Origin: Cytophagales bacterium | GTDB taxonomy: Bacteria; Bacteroidota; Bacteroidia; Cytophagales; Cyclobacteriaceae | Direction of reading: 5' to 3' | Length of the DNA stretch: 64,000 nucleotides | Assembly (NCBI GenBank): GCA_022360055.1 | Contig: JAKSDO010000093.1 | Span: 1 to 64,000 of the forward strand | In this document: in pieces, positions 47,185 through 56,385 of the stretch | Layout: each line of letters opens with the position of its first letter | How positions within the stretch are numbered: the stretch's first letter is position 1 | Made by a program: the position numbers and the translations under genes | Notes under the pieces: generated by a model | What the model saw: the letters and a program-made list of their open reading frames with translations, nothing else | Told to the model about the DNA's origin: nothing | Databases searched by the model: none

Positions 47185-47439
47185 ATGAACCTTAACGAAA
47201 TATTTGAACGCTCGGTAGAGCAAGTTCAATCGCTACCTTCCCGCCCATCCAATGAAAACCTGTTGAAACTTTACGGATTCTATAAGCAAGCCACGGAAGG
47301 AGACATTACCGGCGACCGGCCCGGCGGATTTGATTTTAAAGCTATTGCAAAATATGATTCCTGGGCAAGTTTGAAAGGGATGGCCAAAGAAGAAGCAATG
47401 AAATCGTACATTAATTTGGTAAATTCACTTTTTGACTAG
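47185..47439 (+). CDS. Acyl-CoA-binding protein
   Basis: The 84-aa four-helix protein contains NLLKLYGFYKQATEGDITGD followed by PGGFDFKAIAKYDSWASLKG, the ACBP signature (YGxYKQATxGD, KxxWxxxKG). It carries long-chain acyl-CoA in the cytoplasm. The rsmE gene follows after 5 bp and they are likely cotranscribed, although no functional link is evident. Confidence 0.93.
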   Translation: MNLNEIFERSVEQVQSLPSRPSNENLLKLYGFYKQATEGDITGDRPGGFDFKAIAKYDSWASLKGMAKEEAMKSYINLVNSLFD

Positions 47440-47444
47440 GGTCG

Positions 47445-48143
47445 ATGCAATTATTTTATTGCCCCGATATCGAGCGCGGAGTGCGCTACCTAAACCCGGA
47501 CGAATCGCGTCATTGTATAAAAGTCCTCAGAAAGAAAACAGGAGAGATCATACATATAACAGACGGGCAGGGCAATTTTTTTGAAAGCCAATTAACAGAA
47601 ACCAGCCAAAGCAAATGCTCTGTTAAAGTATTGACTAAAAGCTCCGTCAGGAGACCGGATTATTCCGTACACATCGCAATTGCACCGACCAAGAGCCTTG
47701 ATCGGGTTGAATGGTTCATCGAGAAGGCCGTTGAGATAGGCGTTCAAAAAATCACATTTATTCGCTCCAGATATTCCGAAAGAGAAGAGATAAAAACGGA
47801 CCGAATCAGGAAAAAAGCTATTGGAGCTATGAAGCAGTCTGTGCGGGCCTTCTTGCCGGAGATCCACGAAATGATAAAGTTAGACGCCTTCATACAATCG
47901 ACCCGGGAAAAACAGCGATTTGTTGCGCACATGGATGAACAAAGCGCTTCACACCTAAAAGATCTCGCAGAACCATCCGATGATTTGCTGATCCTGATCG
48001 GGCCCGAAGGCGGATTCGCTGCTGAAGAAATCGAGCTGTTGAAAAACAATAATTTCAAGCTCGTGAAGCTCGGGGACCACCGACTCCGCACGGAAACTGC
48101 CGGGATCGTCGCCTGCACCATCCTGGCGAATCTGAAATACTAA
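47445..48143 (+). CDS. rsmE: 16S rRNA m3U1498 methyltransferase
   Basis: RsmE methylates U1498 in helix 44 of 16S rRNA using SAM. The 232-aa SPOUT enzyme begins MQLFYCPDIERGVRYLNPDE, contains SRHCIKVLRKKTGE and ends with the trefoil-knot motifs LILIGPEGGFAAEEIELLKN and KLVKLGDHRLRTETAGIVAC. The length is canonical. The stop overlaps the convergent asparaginase gene by 4 bp. Confidence 0.95.
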   Translation: MQLFYCPDIERGVRYLNPDESRHCIKVLRKKTGEIIHITDGQGNFFESQLTETSQSKCSVKVLTKSSVRRPDYSVHIAIAPTKSLDRVEWFIEKAVEIGVQKITFIRSRYSEREEIKTDRIRKKAIGAMKQSVRAFLPEIHEMIKLDAFIQSTREKQRFVAHMDEQSASHLKDLAEPSDDLLILIGPEGGFAAEEIELLKNNNFKLVKLGDHRLRTETAGIVACTILANLKY

Positions 48144-49156
48144 GAAAACGGGCTGTCTATAAGCTTATTGCCGTTTTTGGCATCAAATACTGCAAAATTA
48201 AACCCTTTTAGAATTGAAAAGGCACCATATGCGCCATCCTTCCTCAAAGCAAGAAAACCTACCTGAAGATCCTTTTTAGCTCCGTTTGTTTTAATTATCC
48301 TCTGTACGATTTCTTTACATGCGGACTCCGGATCCCGCCCATTTCTCATCAGTTCGACAACCATGGCGCTGCCTGCCTGCTTAATAACTTCTTCACCTAA
48401 TCCCGTGGCACAAGCCGCTCCGATTTCATTATCTACAAACAAACCTGCGCCGATGATGGGCGAGTCTCCTACCCGGCCATGCAACTTGTTTGCGGCTCCA
48501 CTCGTTGTACATGATCCGGACAGGTTGCCTGCCACATCCAAAGCAAGCATTCCTATGGTATCGTGATTATCTTCCGAGATGATGGTCTGCCGCTCATTTT
48601 CAATGTTGACAATGGCTTTTTTGGTCTCCAATTCCTTTCGTATCGACCTCCATCCTTTCAGGGATTCCGGCGTTAGCAAGTTTTCCTTTTTAAAACCCTG
48701 ATTCATTGCAAATTCCAAAGCTCCCTCCCCAACCAGCATCACGTGGGGCGTTTTATCCATAACCAACCGGGCTACCGAAATAGGATGTTTAATGTGTTCA
48801 AGACAAGCGACACTTCCACACTGCTGATTTTCATCCATAATACACGCATCTAGCGTGACGTTCCCATCCCGGTCCGGGTATCCTCCATAACCGACAGATC
48901 TTACGTTTGGATCAGCTTCCGGGACTTTCACGCCTGCTTCCACGGCATCGATTGCTTTCCCTCCGTTGTTCAGGATTTCCCAGGCAGCCGCATTTGCGGG
49001 CAAGCCATGGTTCCAGGTAGAAATTACAATGGGTTCATTTGTGTGCTTAGACAAACTGCCAGCGGCATAGGATGCTTCGCCTGCGGCAATAAATCCGCCA
49101 AAAGCAGAATACAGCGTGGTGTTCTTTATAAATCTTCGTCTACTGCTCATATCCAT
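48140..49156 (-). CDS. Tat-exported N4-glycosylasparaginase / isoaspartyl peptidase family
   Basis: The 338-aa protein belongs to the Ntn-hydrolase L-asparaginase 2 family. The autocatalytic cleavage site is EDNHDTIGMLALD, with Thr200 as nucleophile. GGYPDRDGNVTLDACIMDE and SVACLEHIKHPISVARLVMD are characteristic of the glycosylasparaginase branch, so it probably removes N-linked GlcNAc-asparagine. The N-terminus has a twin-arginine motif SRRRFIKN and a hydrophobic stretch, which indicates folded export to the periplasm. It is converging with rsmE and upstream of nothing obvious on the minus strand. Subfamily choice is less certain than the fold. Confidence 0.88.
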   Translation of the reverse strand: MDMSSRRRFIKNTTLYSAFGGFIAAGEASYAAGSLSKHTNEPIVISTWNHGLPANAAAWEILNNGGKAIDAVEAGVKVPEADPNVRSVGYGGYPDRDGNVTLDACIMDENQQCGSVACLEHIKHPISVARLVMDKTPHVMLVGEGALEFAMNQGFKKENLLTPESLKGWRSIRKELETKKAIVNIENERQTIISEDNHDTIGMLALDVAGNLSGSCTTSGAANKLHGRVGDSPIIGAGLFVDNEIGAACATGLGEEVIKQAGSAMVVELMRNGRDPESACKEIVQRIIKTNGAKKDLQVGFLALRKDGAYGAFSILKGFNFAVFDAKNGNKLIDSPFS

Positions 49157-49275
49157 AGTTTAAAAATTCACGACACAATTTTAGCTATTTTTTTTGAATC
49201 TACCTGCGTAGCCTCACACCTCTTTGCCTTTGCAAAAAGCAATGGGCAATCCCTCTCACATTGCCAATAAAATGT

Positions 49276-50343
49276 TCATATAATCAATTTTGACAAATCC
49301 CATTTGCCCGTTTCCGCATATTTTAACCCGCCATTTTCGATCTTAAGGGGAGAAGCGATGTTATTGACATAAAGCTGTCCCGTGCCCAATCCCTGCGGGG
49401 TTTGTATGGGATAATTGGCGGTAAACTGAGCGATTGCATTTAATCCGATATTGGATTCCAGGGCAGATGTCATCCACCAACCGGTATTTTGCCGTTCTGC
49501 AACTTTAATCCACTCCTCACATTTCTTCAGGCCGCCAACGAGCGTCGGTTTGAGTATGATATAGGAGGGGCCTATTCGCTCCAGAAGCTGTCTTTTGACT
49601 TCCGGGTCATCAATCCCAATCAACTCTTCATCCAGTGCAACCGGGATTGGAGACTGATTACAGATTCGTTCCATTGCCCTCCAATTGCCCGCCTCCAAAG
49701 GCTGTTCTATCGAGTGAATGTCGAAAGTTTGAAGCCGGTCCAAGATTGTGAGCGCATTCTCCGGCCTAAATGCACCATTGGCATCCAATCTGATTGTAAT
49801 TTCCTCCGAACTGTACCTCGAACGAATATACTTCAATAATTCCAGCTCGTCTTCAAAATTGATTGCGCCTACTTTTATTTTTATACATTCAAAACCTTCT
49901 TTAATTTTCTGCTTGATACGCTCGAGCATCAATGCTCTTTTGCCCATCCAAACCAGACCGTTGATTGGTATGGCCGTCTTTGAATCGCTAAAATCATTTT
50001 GATAAATTATGCGTTTTCCGTCATTGTCCAGGTCCCGAACGGCGGTTTCCAGGGCAAAGCGCAGTGCGGGGAAATCTCCCGATATCATCTCATGGATATC
50101 GTCGACGTTCAGACTTCGAAGCGATTCTACCGCATCTTTGCATTTTGAAATTGCTCCCTCCACGTTATGGTTCAAGTCCGGGCTCAGCCCATACAGAGGA
50201 CCGCATTCACCAATTCCGTAAATATTGGGATTGTCCGAATGACGCAGCACCAGAAACCAGCCTTGCTTTGAGGCCATGGTGCCTCGTGACGTGCCGGCGG
50301 CAAATCTAAAGTCAAGTTGATATTTTAAAATATCTATTTTCAT
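49276..50343 (-). CDS. menC: o-Succinylbenzoate synthase (enolase superfamily)
   Basis: MenC dehydrates SHCHC to o-succinylbenzoate in menaquinone synthesis. The 355-aa enolase-superfamily protein has AAGTSRGTMASKQGWFL and YGIGECGPLYGLSPDLNHNV near the start. The KxK pair is in FECIKIKVGAINFEDEL, metal-ligand residues appear in LDANGAFRPENAL and HSIEQPLEAGN, and an Asp/Glu follows in VALDEELIG. The N-terminal TSRG and GPL patterns fit MenC of Bacteroidota, although a dipeptide-epimerase relative is possible. Other men genes are not in the window. Confidence 0.82.
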   Translation of the reverse strand: MKIDILKYQLDFRFAAGTSRGTMASKQGWFLVLRHSDNPNIYGIGECGPLYGLSPDLNHNVEGAISKCKDAVESLRSLNVDDIHEMISGDFPALRFALETAVRDLDNDGKRIIYQNDFSDSKTAIPINGLVWMGKRALMLERIKQKIKEGFECIKIKVGAINFEDELELLKYIRSRYSSEEITIRLDANGAFRPENALTILDRLQTFDIHSIEQPLEAGNWRAMERICNQSPIPVALDEELIGIDDPEVKRQLLERIGPSYIILKPTLVGGLKKCEEWIKVAERQNTGWWMTSALESNIGLNAIAQFTANYPIQTPQGLGTGQLYVNNIASPLKIENGGLKYAETGKWDLSKLII

Positions 50344-50392
50344 TCCCTGTTTTACTCAAGGTACAATCATAATTACTATCCTTGAAATTTTT

Positions 50393-50400
50393 TAATTTTG
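50393..50400 (+). promoter_or_regulatory. Candidate -7 box of queA
   Basis: TAATTTTG fits TAnnTTTG. Transcription would start near 50407, only about 9 nt before the queA ATG at 50416, giving a very short leader. Confidence 0.5.
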
Positions 50401-50415
50401 CCCACAAAAAAATTA

Positions 50416-51605
50416 ATGCCTCAGGAATTTAACATTGACGAATATTCATATGAACTGCCGGAAGAGCGCATTGCCAAATACCCATTGGCTGAACGGTCAA
50501 AATCAAAGTTATTGCTTTGGGACCGCGGGGCTATTTCACATCATCGTTTTGAGCAGGCGCCTTCTCTGATCGAACCCGATTCTCTATTGGTTTTTAACGA
50601 CACAAAAGTAATCGCCGCCCGGTTGTTGTTTCAAAAGCGTACAGGCGCCACCGTAGAAATCTTCCTTCTCCATCCGGAATTGCCCACGCGGGATATTGCA
50701 GAGGCCATGCTTCAAAAAGGCGCTGCCGTCTGGTCCTGTCTGATCGGAAACAAGAAAAGTGGAAAGACGGAGAATTGATCTGCTCAAACCGATTCCATAC
50801 CATCCGGGCGACCTACCACGATAAGGACTCCAATCAGGTTCGCTTCTCATGGGATAAGAGTATACCGTTTTCCGAATTGATCAATTGTGCCGGTGAAACA
50901 CCGTTGCCACCTTATCTAAAAAGGAAAGCGGACAAGGAAGATTCGAAAAGGTATCAAACAGTGTACTCCATGAACGATGGGGCGGTCGCCGCTCCGACCG
51001 CAGGACTACACTTTACCAAATCCTTGATCGACCGGATTAAATCGAGAAACGTCAAGTTGGAATACATGACCCTGCATGTAAGTGCAGGTACGTTCAAACC
51101 GGTGGAGGCAATCGATTACCGGGACCATGATATGCATAAAGAGCAGATTACGATCAATAAGGACAGTCTGTTGAATTTGTTGCAATACTACGACCGGATA
51201 ATCGCTGTCGGCACTACATCGCTGAGGATCCTTGAAAGCTTATATTGGTACGGTGTATTGTTATGTAAAAATCAAGATGCAAAATTTTCAATCTCAAAAG
51301 AAATTCCGTACAAAAACGAATTTCAAAAAACGACGTCTTTCCGAGAATCTTTGAACCGGATCATGGATTATATGGATAGAACCAATCTTCCGAATTTACG
51401 CGGTGAAACGGAAATATTCATTTATCCGGGATATGAAATGAAAACCGCTAAAGGTCTTTTTACCAATTTCCATCTTCCAAAATCCACACTTTTGCTCCTG
51501 GTTTCATGCTTCACCGGACAGGATTGGGAATCCATATATCGAGAGGCATTAAAAATGGATTACAGGTTTCTCAGCTATGGCGACAGCTCCCTCCTTCTTA
51601 GATAA
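50416..51605 (+). pseudogene. queA: tRNA preQ1(34) S-adenosylmethionine ribosyltransferase-isomerase, frameshifted
   Basis: QueA makes epoxyqueuosine in tRNA. The first frame (50416-50778) has FNIDEYSYELPEERIAKYPL, LLLWDRG and DSLLVFNDTKVIAARLLFQK. The second frame (to 51605) continues PFSELINCAGETPLPPYLKR, VAAPTAGLHFTKSL, LEYMTLHVSAGTFKPV, IAVGTTSLRILESLYW and the C-terminal FLKGLFTNFHLPKSTLLLLV-like end. Joining them restores a normal ~400-aa protein through GNKK-WKDGEL. The break lies at about 50752-50760 in an A-rich run (AAGAAAAGTGG), one base short of the expected frame. Two independent genes are not plausible, because each lacks half the conserved core. It may be a genuine mutation or a single-base sequencing error. 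Confidence 0.85.
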
Positions 51606-51811
51606 TTTTGAACATTTTTACGTCCGGTTTTGAACAATATCCGGATGAAATAAAAATCAAACCCTCTGTTTCATAAGCATTTATATCTAATGGCATATCT
51701 ATTGATTTATCGAAAGGCAAGGATAAAAGACGAGCATTAAAACTCATTTGAGCCTGGAATTCGCCAAAATGTTTTATTGACCGTTTACTCGTGAATTAAA
51801 TTGCACCATCA
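51606..51811. other. Spacer after queA
   Basis: No gene or clear regulatory element is visible in this 206-bp stretch. Confidence 0.3.
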
Positions 51812-52075
51812 GTGAAAAAGATTATCAGATACAATATCGCTATTATAATAATTCAATTCATAATATTTGCATTGCTTCTGTTCATCGTCTTTTCTCTGAA
51901 ATTCAAGCCGGAAAATTCGTGGAATTTTTCCAGCCTTGCCGGCTGGTGGCCACCCTCCGGGCAAATTAAGCATAAAACACGCATAACGAATACAATAGCA
52001 TCAGATCATCGTGAAAAATTAAATCCGGTATTGTCCAAATTCAGGCTGTTATGTTTTACGCCTTATCGGGATTGA
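51812..52075 (+). CDS. Small hypothetical membrane protein, possibly frameshifted
   Basis: A GTG start at 51812 opens an 87-codon frame with one membrane helix (NIAIIIIQFIIFALLLFIVF) followed by a polar stretch. I recognise no family. Near its end another frame reads MFYALSGLIILAGHLISIPY and stops about 50 bp further on, which looks more protein-like than the last residues of the called frame. The gene may therefore be broken by a frameshift around 52040. Treat as tentative. Confidence 0.35.
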   Translation: MKKIIRYNIAIIIIQFIIFALLLFIVFSLKFKPENSWNFSSLAGWWPPSGQIKHKTRITNTIASDHREKLNPVLSKFRLLCFTPYRD

Positions 52076-52244
52076 TCATTCTTGCAGGGCACTTAATATC
52101 AATTCCTTATAAGGATATTCTTTGAATTTTGACCGGTTGACGATGAATAATCCGGGGTGATGTGAATGAAAATACGAAAGGTGAATCCGATCCGGATTTT
52201 GGGATTGAAAAGAATGAATGTTAAATTGAAATTTTAGAATCAAA

Positions 52245-52442
52245 ATGGAAGAAATGTCATCAGCAAGGTTACTAAGGTCAAGAGACCGGATTTTGGGAGG
52301 AGTTTGTGGCGGCCTGGCTAAATGGTTGGGATGGGATGTTACCATTGTCCGTCTCGCCTATATATTAATAAGTATTTTGAGCGCTGCGTTTCCGGGAACA
52401 ATTGTGTACATCATCCTGTGGATTATTATGCCCTCAGAGTAA
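52245..52442 (+). CDS. PspC-domain small membrane protein
   Basis: The 65-aa product has the PspC core RSRDRILGGVCGGLAKWLGW, VTIVRLAYILISILSAAFPG and YIILWIIMPSE, with two hydrophobic segments. PspC proteins are inner-membrane stress or regulatory components; the short stand-alone form is common in Bacteroidota and lacks assigned function. Its 3' end overlaps the convergent gene at 52434 by 9 bp. Confidence 0.9.
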   Translation: MEEMSSARLLRSRDRILGGVCGGLAKWLGWDVTIVRLAYILISILSAAFPGTIVYIILWIIMPSE

Positions 52443-53231
52443 CGAAATTCGATCGGAAAACATTTCAATGAGTTCCTTGGAATGGGTCATATAATTGGCT
52501 ATTGAAATTATCGGTGCGCCATCTTTTGTGCCTTCGTTAATCTCATAACCCAATCGCGAGATTTGGCTGGCCGTTTCTTCGGAAGTCTCAGCCACAATCA
52601 TTGTTTTTGATCTGGTTTCATTCGGGGCAACTGCCTGGAACCTTTCACTTGAATCCATGAGTTGATACAGCACTGCCGCTTTATAATTTGACTCCCGGAT
52701 AAGCAGTTCCAATCCTTTCGCCTTAAGATCGGCTAACACACCGGATAACAGATGCAGATCTTTGTTCGAATAACTGTCCGAATCATCACGATCGAATACT
52801 TCCTTATTTGCTGAGAGGTTTTTATGAAATACAATAACAAGTTTCGAGGGTATTCCAAGACTCATGTTCGGATCAATAATAACAGCGTCGAAATCATCCA
52901 AGTGTCCGTTTATCTGAGGAAAGGAATAAGAAAGATCTAAAATATTGCCTCCTGAATGCAACCGGGCGCCTTCCTTGAAATAATCGATACCGGATTCCGG
53001 ATCATCTTTTCTTATTACCGATCCGAATCCGGCCATATAACGGTCCTTTCTTGATCGTTTAACAATACCAAAATGATAATCCGGGGACAAGCCCATAAAC
53101 GCCCTCAAGATCTTTTCAATACGTTGGACATCCTCCGAAGTATAATCGTCTCCCGGGTATTTGTGCGCATGCTCCTGCACAGTAAAATAATGAGCTGCGG
53201 GATAAGGCTTCAGATTGATCGTAAAGTTCAT
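52434..53231 (-). CDS. Hypothetical cytoplasmic protein, ~265 aa
   Basis: I place the start at ATG 53231 (MNFTINLKPYPAAHYFTVQE); the frame also permits 53285. The protein is soluble and mixed alpha-beta, with KYPGDDYTSEDVQRIEKILR, HFGIVKRSRKDRYMAGFGSV, FDAVIIDPNMSLGIPSKLVI and IISIANYMTHSKELIEMFSD. It has no signal peptide, membrane segment or known motif that I can identify. It is followed on the same strand by nothing and preceded 57 bp upstream by the POT transporter, so it may be its downstream partner in one transcript. Confidence 0.65.
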   Translation of the reverse strand: MNFTINLKPYPAAHYFTVQEHAHKYPGDDYTSEDVQRIEKILRAFMGLSPDYHFGIVKRSRKDRYMAGFGSVIRKDDPESGIDYFKEGARLHSGGNILDLSYSFPQINGHLDDFDAVIIDPNMSLGIPSKLVIVFHKNLSANKEVFDRDDSDSYSNKDLHLLSGVLADLKAKGLELLIRESNYKAAVLYQLMDSSERFQAVAPNETRSKTMIVAETSEETASQISRLGYEINEGTKDGAPIISIANYMTHSKELIEMFSDRISLL

Positions 53232-53287
53232 ATCAACATAAACAAAAAAGGGCCGAATTGTTTCAGCCCCTAATTTTTTAATCACTT

Positions 53288-54775
53288 CTAATGAATTCCC
53301 TTCATCATTTTACTTAAGAAAGGAGCCAGGATCAATAAAAGTATTGAAGCGCCGATTGATTCGGCAGCTATAAACGGATACAATTCAAAATCAAATTTTT
53401 TGAGGATTGCTTCCATTGTTCCGGCCAGATAATTACCCAGGGCTATACTTCCCATCCACAATCCCATCATTACGGAGACGATTTTCTGTGGGGACAATTT
53501 TGTAATCAAAGACAATCCGACGGGCGAAATGCACAACTCTCCCGCGGTATGAAGAAAATATACACCGATCAACCAAAGCGGGCTGACCATCAATCCCGCA
53601 TCCGCTTTGTTTTGAGCGCCTGTCATTAAGATAAAGCCGATCCCTACCAGCAACAATCCGTAGCTAAATTTGTACGGGGTTCTGGGGTTGTTTCCGATTT
53701 CGGAAAGTCTGATCCAGAATATGGAAAACAGAGGAGCTAAAATCACAATAAACACCGGATTCAATGCCTGAAACCACGATGCAGGAACTTCCCATCCCAA
53801 AACCATCCGGTTTGTATTTTGTTCTGCAAACAAATTAAAAGTTCCGCCTGCTTGCTCAAACCCCGACCAGAAGATCACGTGGAAGATTGCCAGTATTAAA
53901 ATTACCGAAACTCTGCTCCATTCCGTTTTTCCTTTGGTTCCGGTTATAATTGTCCAGAAAAGATAGATTGTTCCGACCGCAGCCGTTGTCCAGATCACTA
54001 TATCAAGAACATCCTCATTGAGGAGATTCACCAATTTCACAAAACCGACAACGAGAAGCGTACACCCTATTGAATAGTACAGAATATCAAGCCAGTCTTT
54101 TAAAATCAGTGAAACTACACCCTTGTCTTTTTTGGGTGGCAGTCCGACATCTTTTAAAGAAACTCTTCTGAAATAAAACCAGATTAAACTTATAAGCATT
54201 CCGGTTCCGGCAGACATATAGCCATAATGCCAACCAATTTTTTCACCCAATCCTCCGGCTACAAATGGGGCCAGGAAGGCCCCCATATTTATTCCCATGT
54301 AGAATATGGTAAACGCAGAATCTTTTCTCGGATCGTTGGTTTCGTACAACCCTCCAACCATGGTGGAGATGTTTGGCTTAAAAAAGCCATTTCCCAGGAT
54401 CAAAAATCCAAGACCGCAATAAAGTAAAAACTCCCTCATCTCCATGTCCCCTCCGATGTCGTAGGAAACACTTGCCGCCAGGGTAAACTGACCTACGGCC
54501 ATGACGATTCCGCCAATAAATATCGATTTCCTTTGCCCTAAAATCTTGTCGGCCAACATACCCCCAAGAATCGGAGTGAGGTAAACCAGCCCGGTGAATA
54601 TTGCGTAAATCTCCAGAGCTGCAGATCGCTCCATCCCGAATCCTCCGTTCGTAAAAGAGGCCGTGAGATACAATACGAGCAGGGCCCGCATTCCATAATA
54701 ACTAAACCTCTCCCAAAACTCCGTGGCAAACAGTGTATAAAGCCCACTTGGGTGGCTTGTTTTCTTAACTTCCAT
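53288..54775 (-). CDS. Proton-dependent oligopeptide transporter (POT/PTR family)
   Basis: The 495-aa protein is a major-facilitator transporter that imports di- and tripeptides with protons. The N-terminal family motif ExxERFxYYGMRALLVLYLT (FWERFSYYGMRALLVLYLTA) holds the proton-coupling residues. GNGFFKPNISTMVGGLYETN, FTIFYMGINMGAFLAPFVAG and FWSGFEQAGGTFNLFAEQNT are the PTR2 signatures. About 13 to 14 hydrophobic segments are visible, and it sits in the inner membrane. It would support peptide-based nutrition. Confidence 0.94.
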   Translation of the reverse strand: MEVKKTSHPSGLYTLFATEFWERFSYYGMRALLVLYLTASFTNGGFGMERSAALEIYAIFTGLVYLTPILGGMLADKILGQRKSIFIGGIVMAVGQFTLAASVSYDIGGDMEMREFLLYCGLGFLILGNGFFKPNISTMVGGLYETNDPRKDSAFTIFYMGINMGAFLAPFVAGGLGEKIGWHYGYMSAGTGMLISLIWFYFRRVSLKDVGLPPKKDKGVVSLILKDWLDILYYSIGCTLLVVGFVKLVNLLNEDVLDIVIWTTAAVGTIYLFWTIITGTKGKTEWSRVSVILILAIFHVIFWSGFEQAGGTFNLFAEQNTNRMVLGWEVPASWFQALNPVFIVILAPLFSIFWIRLSEIGNNPRTPYKFSYGLLLVGIGFILMTGAQNKADAGLMVSPLWLIGVYFLHTAGELCISPVGLSLITKLSPQKIVSVMMGLWMGSIALGNYLAGTMEAILKKFDFELYPFIAAESIGASILLLILAPFLSKMMKGIH

Positions 54776-55119
54776 AAATTCCTGATTTTAAATTTCGTAC
54801 ATGCCAAAAAATATCAGATAAGATTATTTCTGTAGCATAAGATCTCCTCAACATGAACATATAAATAAGTAAAAATAAACATCAAAAAATATTATATCCT
54901 TGTATGCTTATTATGATCGTAAATATTGCAATTTGAAGTGGAATGAGCAAACAATTCAAAATATACTGTAGTTTGTTTCCAGTCGGACGCATAGCGTAAA
55001 AAAAGATTTCTCAGATTCGCCCGATCCATTGAAAAACCGGCCCTCATCGATAGAAAAATTGCTTCATTTTCTATCTTTGAACATCAAAACCGGATTTGTA
55101 ATATTTAAGTTTATTGCCC
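54776..55119. promoter_or_regulatory. Divergent intergenic region with -7 box at 55072-55079
   Basis: TATCTTTG at 55072-55079 fits the TAnnTTTG element, 41 bp before the TrpF-like ATG. No convincing TTTG partner lies at the normal distance. The POT gene's own promoter is not evident. No gene is present. Confidence 0.45.
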
Positions 55120-55731
55120 ATGGCGCTAAGTAGTTTTGTATATCTAAGTGATGTTGAAAACCTCAGTGACGCAAGGTATGCCGCTGGAATGGGTGTTGAT
55201 CTGCTTGGGTTCAGGCTTGATCCCCACGATGAATCATCCTTAAGCTCCGAGCAGTTTCAGGAAATCGCCGAATGGATTTCAGGAATAAAAATCGTAGGGG
55301 AATTTGGCAGAGCCAGTTCAAAAGAGGTTGAGAAGCTCTTAAAAGCATACAAAGTCGATTACATTTTGGTCGAAGATGCACACCTGGTACAGGCATTCTC
55401 CATGTTGGGGATTCCCTTGATCTTAAAGCTCAAGGTGCATATGGATGACCATATAAAAGCTACGCTGAACTACTGTTCCGGCCAGGTCGATTTCTTTTTG
55501 CTGGAATCCGACAAAGATCTGCTCGAAGATTCCGATGTAGAGGTGCTGAGGCAGATATCACATGGTTTTCCAATAATACTGGGTTATGGGATCACCGATG
55601 AAAACGCGGCTAAAATTGCCTGCGATTTACATTTAAGAGGAATTTCATTAAAAGGAAGTCCCGAACTTCGGCCCGGGTATAAAGATTTTGACGAACTCGC
55701 AGATATACTTGAAGCCCTGGAGATCGATTGA
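55120..55731 (+). CDS. TrpF-like TIM-barrel protein (phosphoribosylanthranilate isomerase homolog lacking the catalytic Cys)
   Basis: The ~203-aa product begins MALSSFVYLSDVENLSDARY, with AAGMGVDLLGFRLDPHDESS, IVGEFGRASSKEVEKLLKAY, IPLILKLKV, IILGYGITDENAAKIA and ISLKGSPELRPGYKDFDELA, tracking the TrpF barrel and phosphate-binding end. True TrpF starts KxCG with a catalytic Cys; here the position reads FVYLSDV, with no Cys, so isomerase activity is doubtful. Such proteins recur in Bacteroidota separate from trp operons. No other tryptophan genes are in the window. Start at ATG 55120. Confidence 0.72.
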   Translation: MALSSFVYLSDVENLSDARYAAGMGVDLLGFRLDPHDESSLSSEQFQEIAEWISGIKIVGEFGRASSKEVEKLLKAYKVDYILVEDAHLVQAFSMLGIPLILKLKVHMDDHIKATLNYCSGQVDFFLLESDKDLLEDSDVEVLRQISHGFPIILGYGITDENAAKIACDLHLRGISLKGSPELRPGYKDFDELADILEALEID

Positions 55732-56385
55732 TCAGTAAAATTCAAATCTCAAATATTTGATATCATGACCTTGTTCTGAAAATTGATGTTCATATTTGGT
55801 CTTTATGCCATGGTGGTCGTCTGCAAATTCGGAATTATACAATTCCCTTGTATACTCCAGGTTCCTTACATCTGCCCTGCGTTCCAATATCTCCAAGGTA
55901 TAATCAAAAAGTCCCGTATTATCCGTTTTGAAATGAATTACACCCAGCGGTCTGATAAGCTTCCTGTATATTTCCAGGTACTTCGGGCTGGTTAACCTTC
56001 GATGTTCATCGCTGCTCTTGGGTCTTGGGTCCGGAAATATAATCCAAATTTCACTGATCTCTCCGGGCTTAAAGAACTTCTCCAAATGATCGATTTGAGT
56101 TCTCAAAAAAGCAACGTTGTCCAGCTCTTCCAATCGGGCTTTTTTGCTGCCAACCCAAATCCTGTTTCCCTTGATATCGACCCCGACAAAGTTTTTATCT
56201 TTACGGATTGCACCCAGACCGGTGCTGTATTCCCCCCTTCCGCACGCCAGCTCGACGACCACATCATTTTCGTTCCCGAAGAATTCATTCCAATTTCCTC
56301 GGATGCTCTCAAAAAGCGCCTTCCCCGGTTCGATTACATTATGGTTTTTTTTATTATCTGCGAACCGTTGCTGTTTCTTTCTCAC
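55732..56385 (-). CDS. trmB: tRNA (guanine-N7)-methyltransferase
   Basis: TrmB methylates G46 of tRNA. The 217-aa Rossmann methyltransferase shows the SAM site VVELACGRGEYSTGLG, the motif KNFVGVDIKGNRIWVGSKKA, and the catalytic region WIIFPDPRPKSSDEHRRLTS. The C-terminal part includes THETDNTGLF-like IHFKTDNTGLFDYTLEILER. Its start overlaps the folC stop by 4 bp (ATGA), making it the last gene of the envelope operon. Confidence 0.94.
   Translation of the reverse strand: MRKKQQRFADNKKNHNVIEPGKALFESIRGNWNEFFGNENDVVVELACGRGEYSTGLGAIRKDKNFVGVDIKGNRIWVGSKKARLEELDNVAFLRTQIDHLEKFFKPGEISEIWIIFPDPRPKSSDEHRRLTSPKYLEIYRKLIRPLGVIHFKTDNTGLFDYTLEILERRADVRNLEYTRELYNSEFADDHHGIKTKYEHQFSEQGHDIKYLRFEFY

Noticed and set aside
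50775..51605. Second half of queA as an independent gene starting at TTG
   Set aside because: It lacks the N-terminal conserved core and joins perfectly to the preceding frame by a one-base shift.
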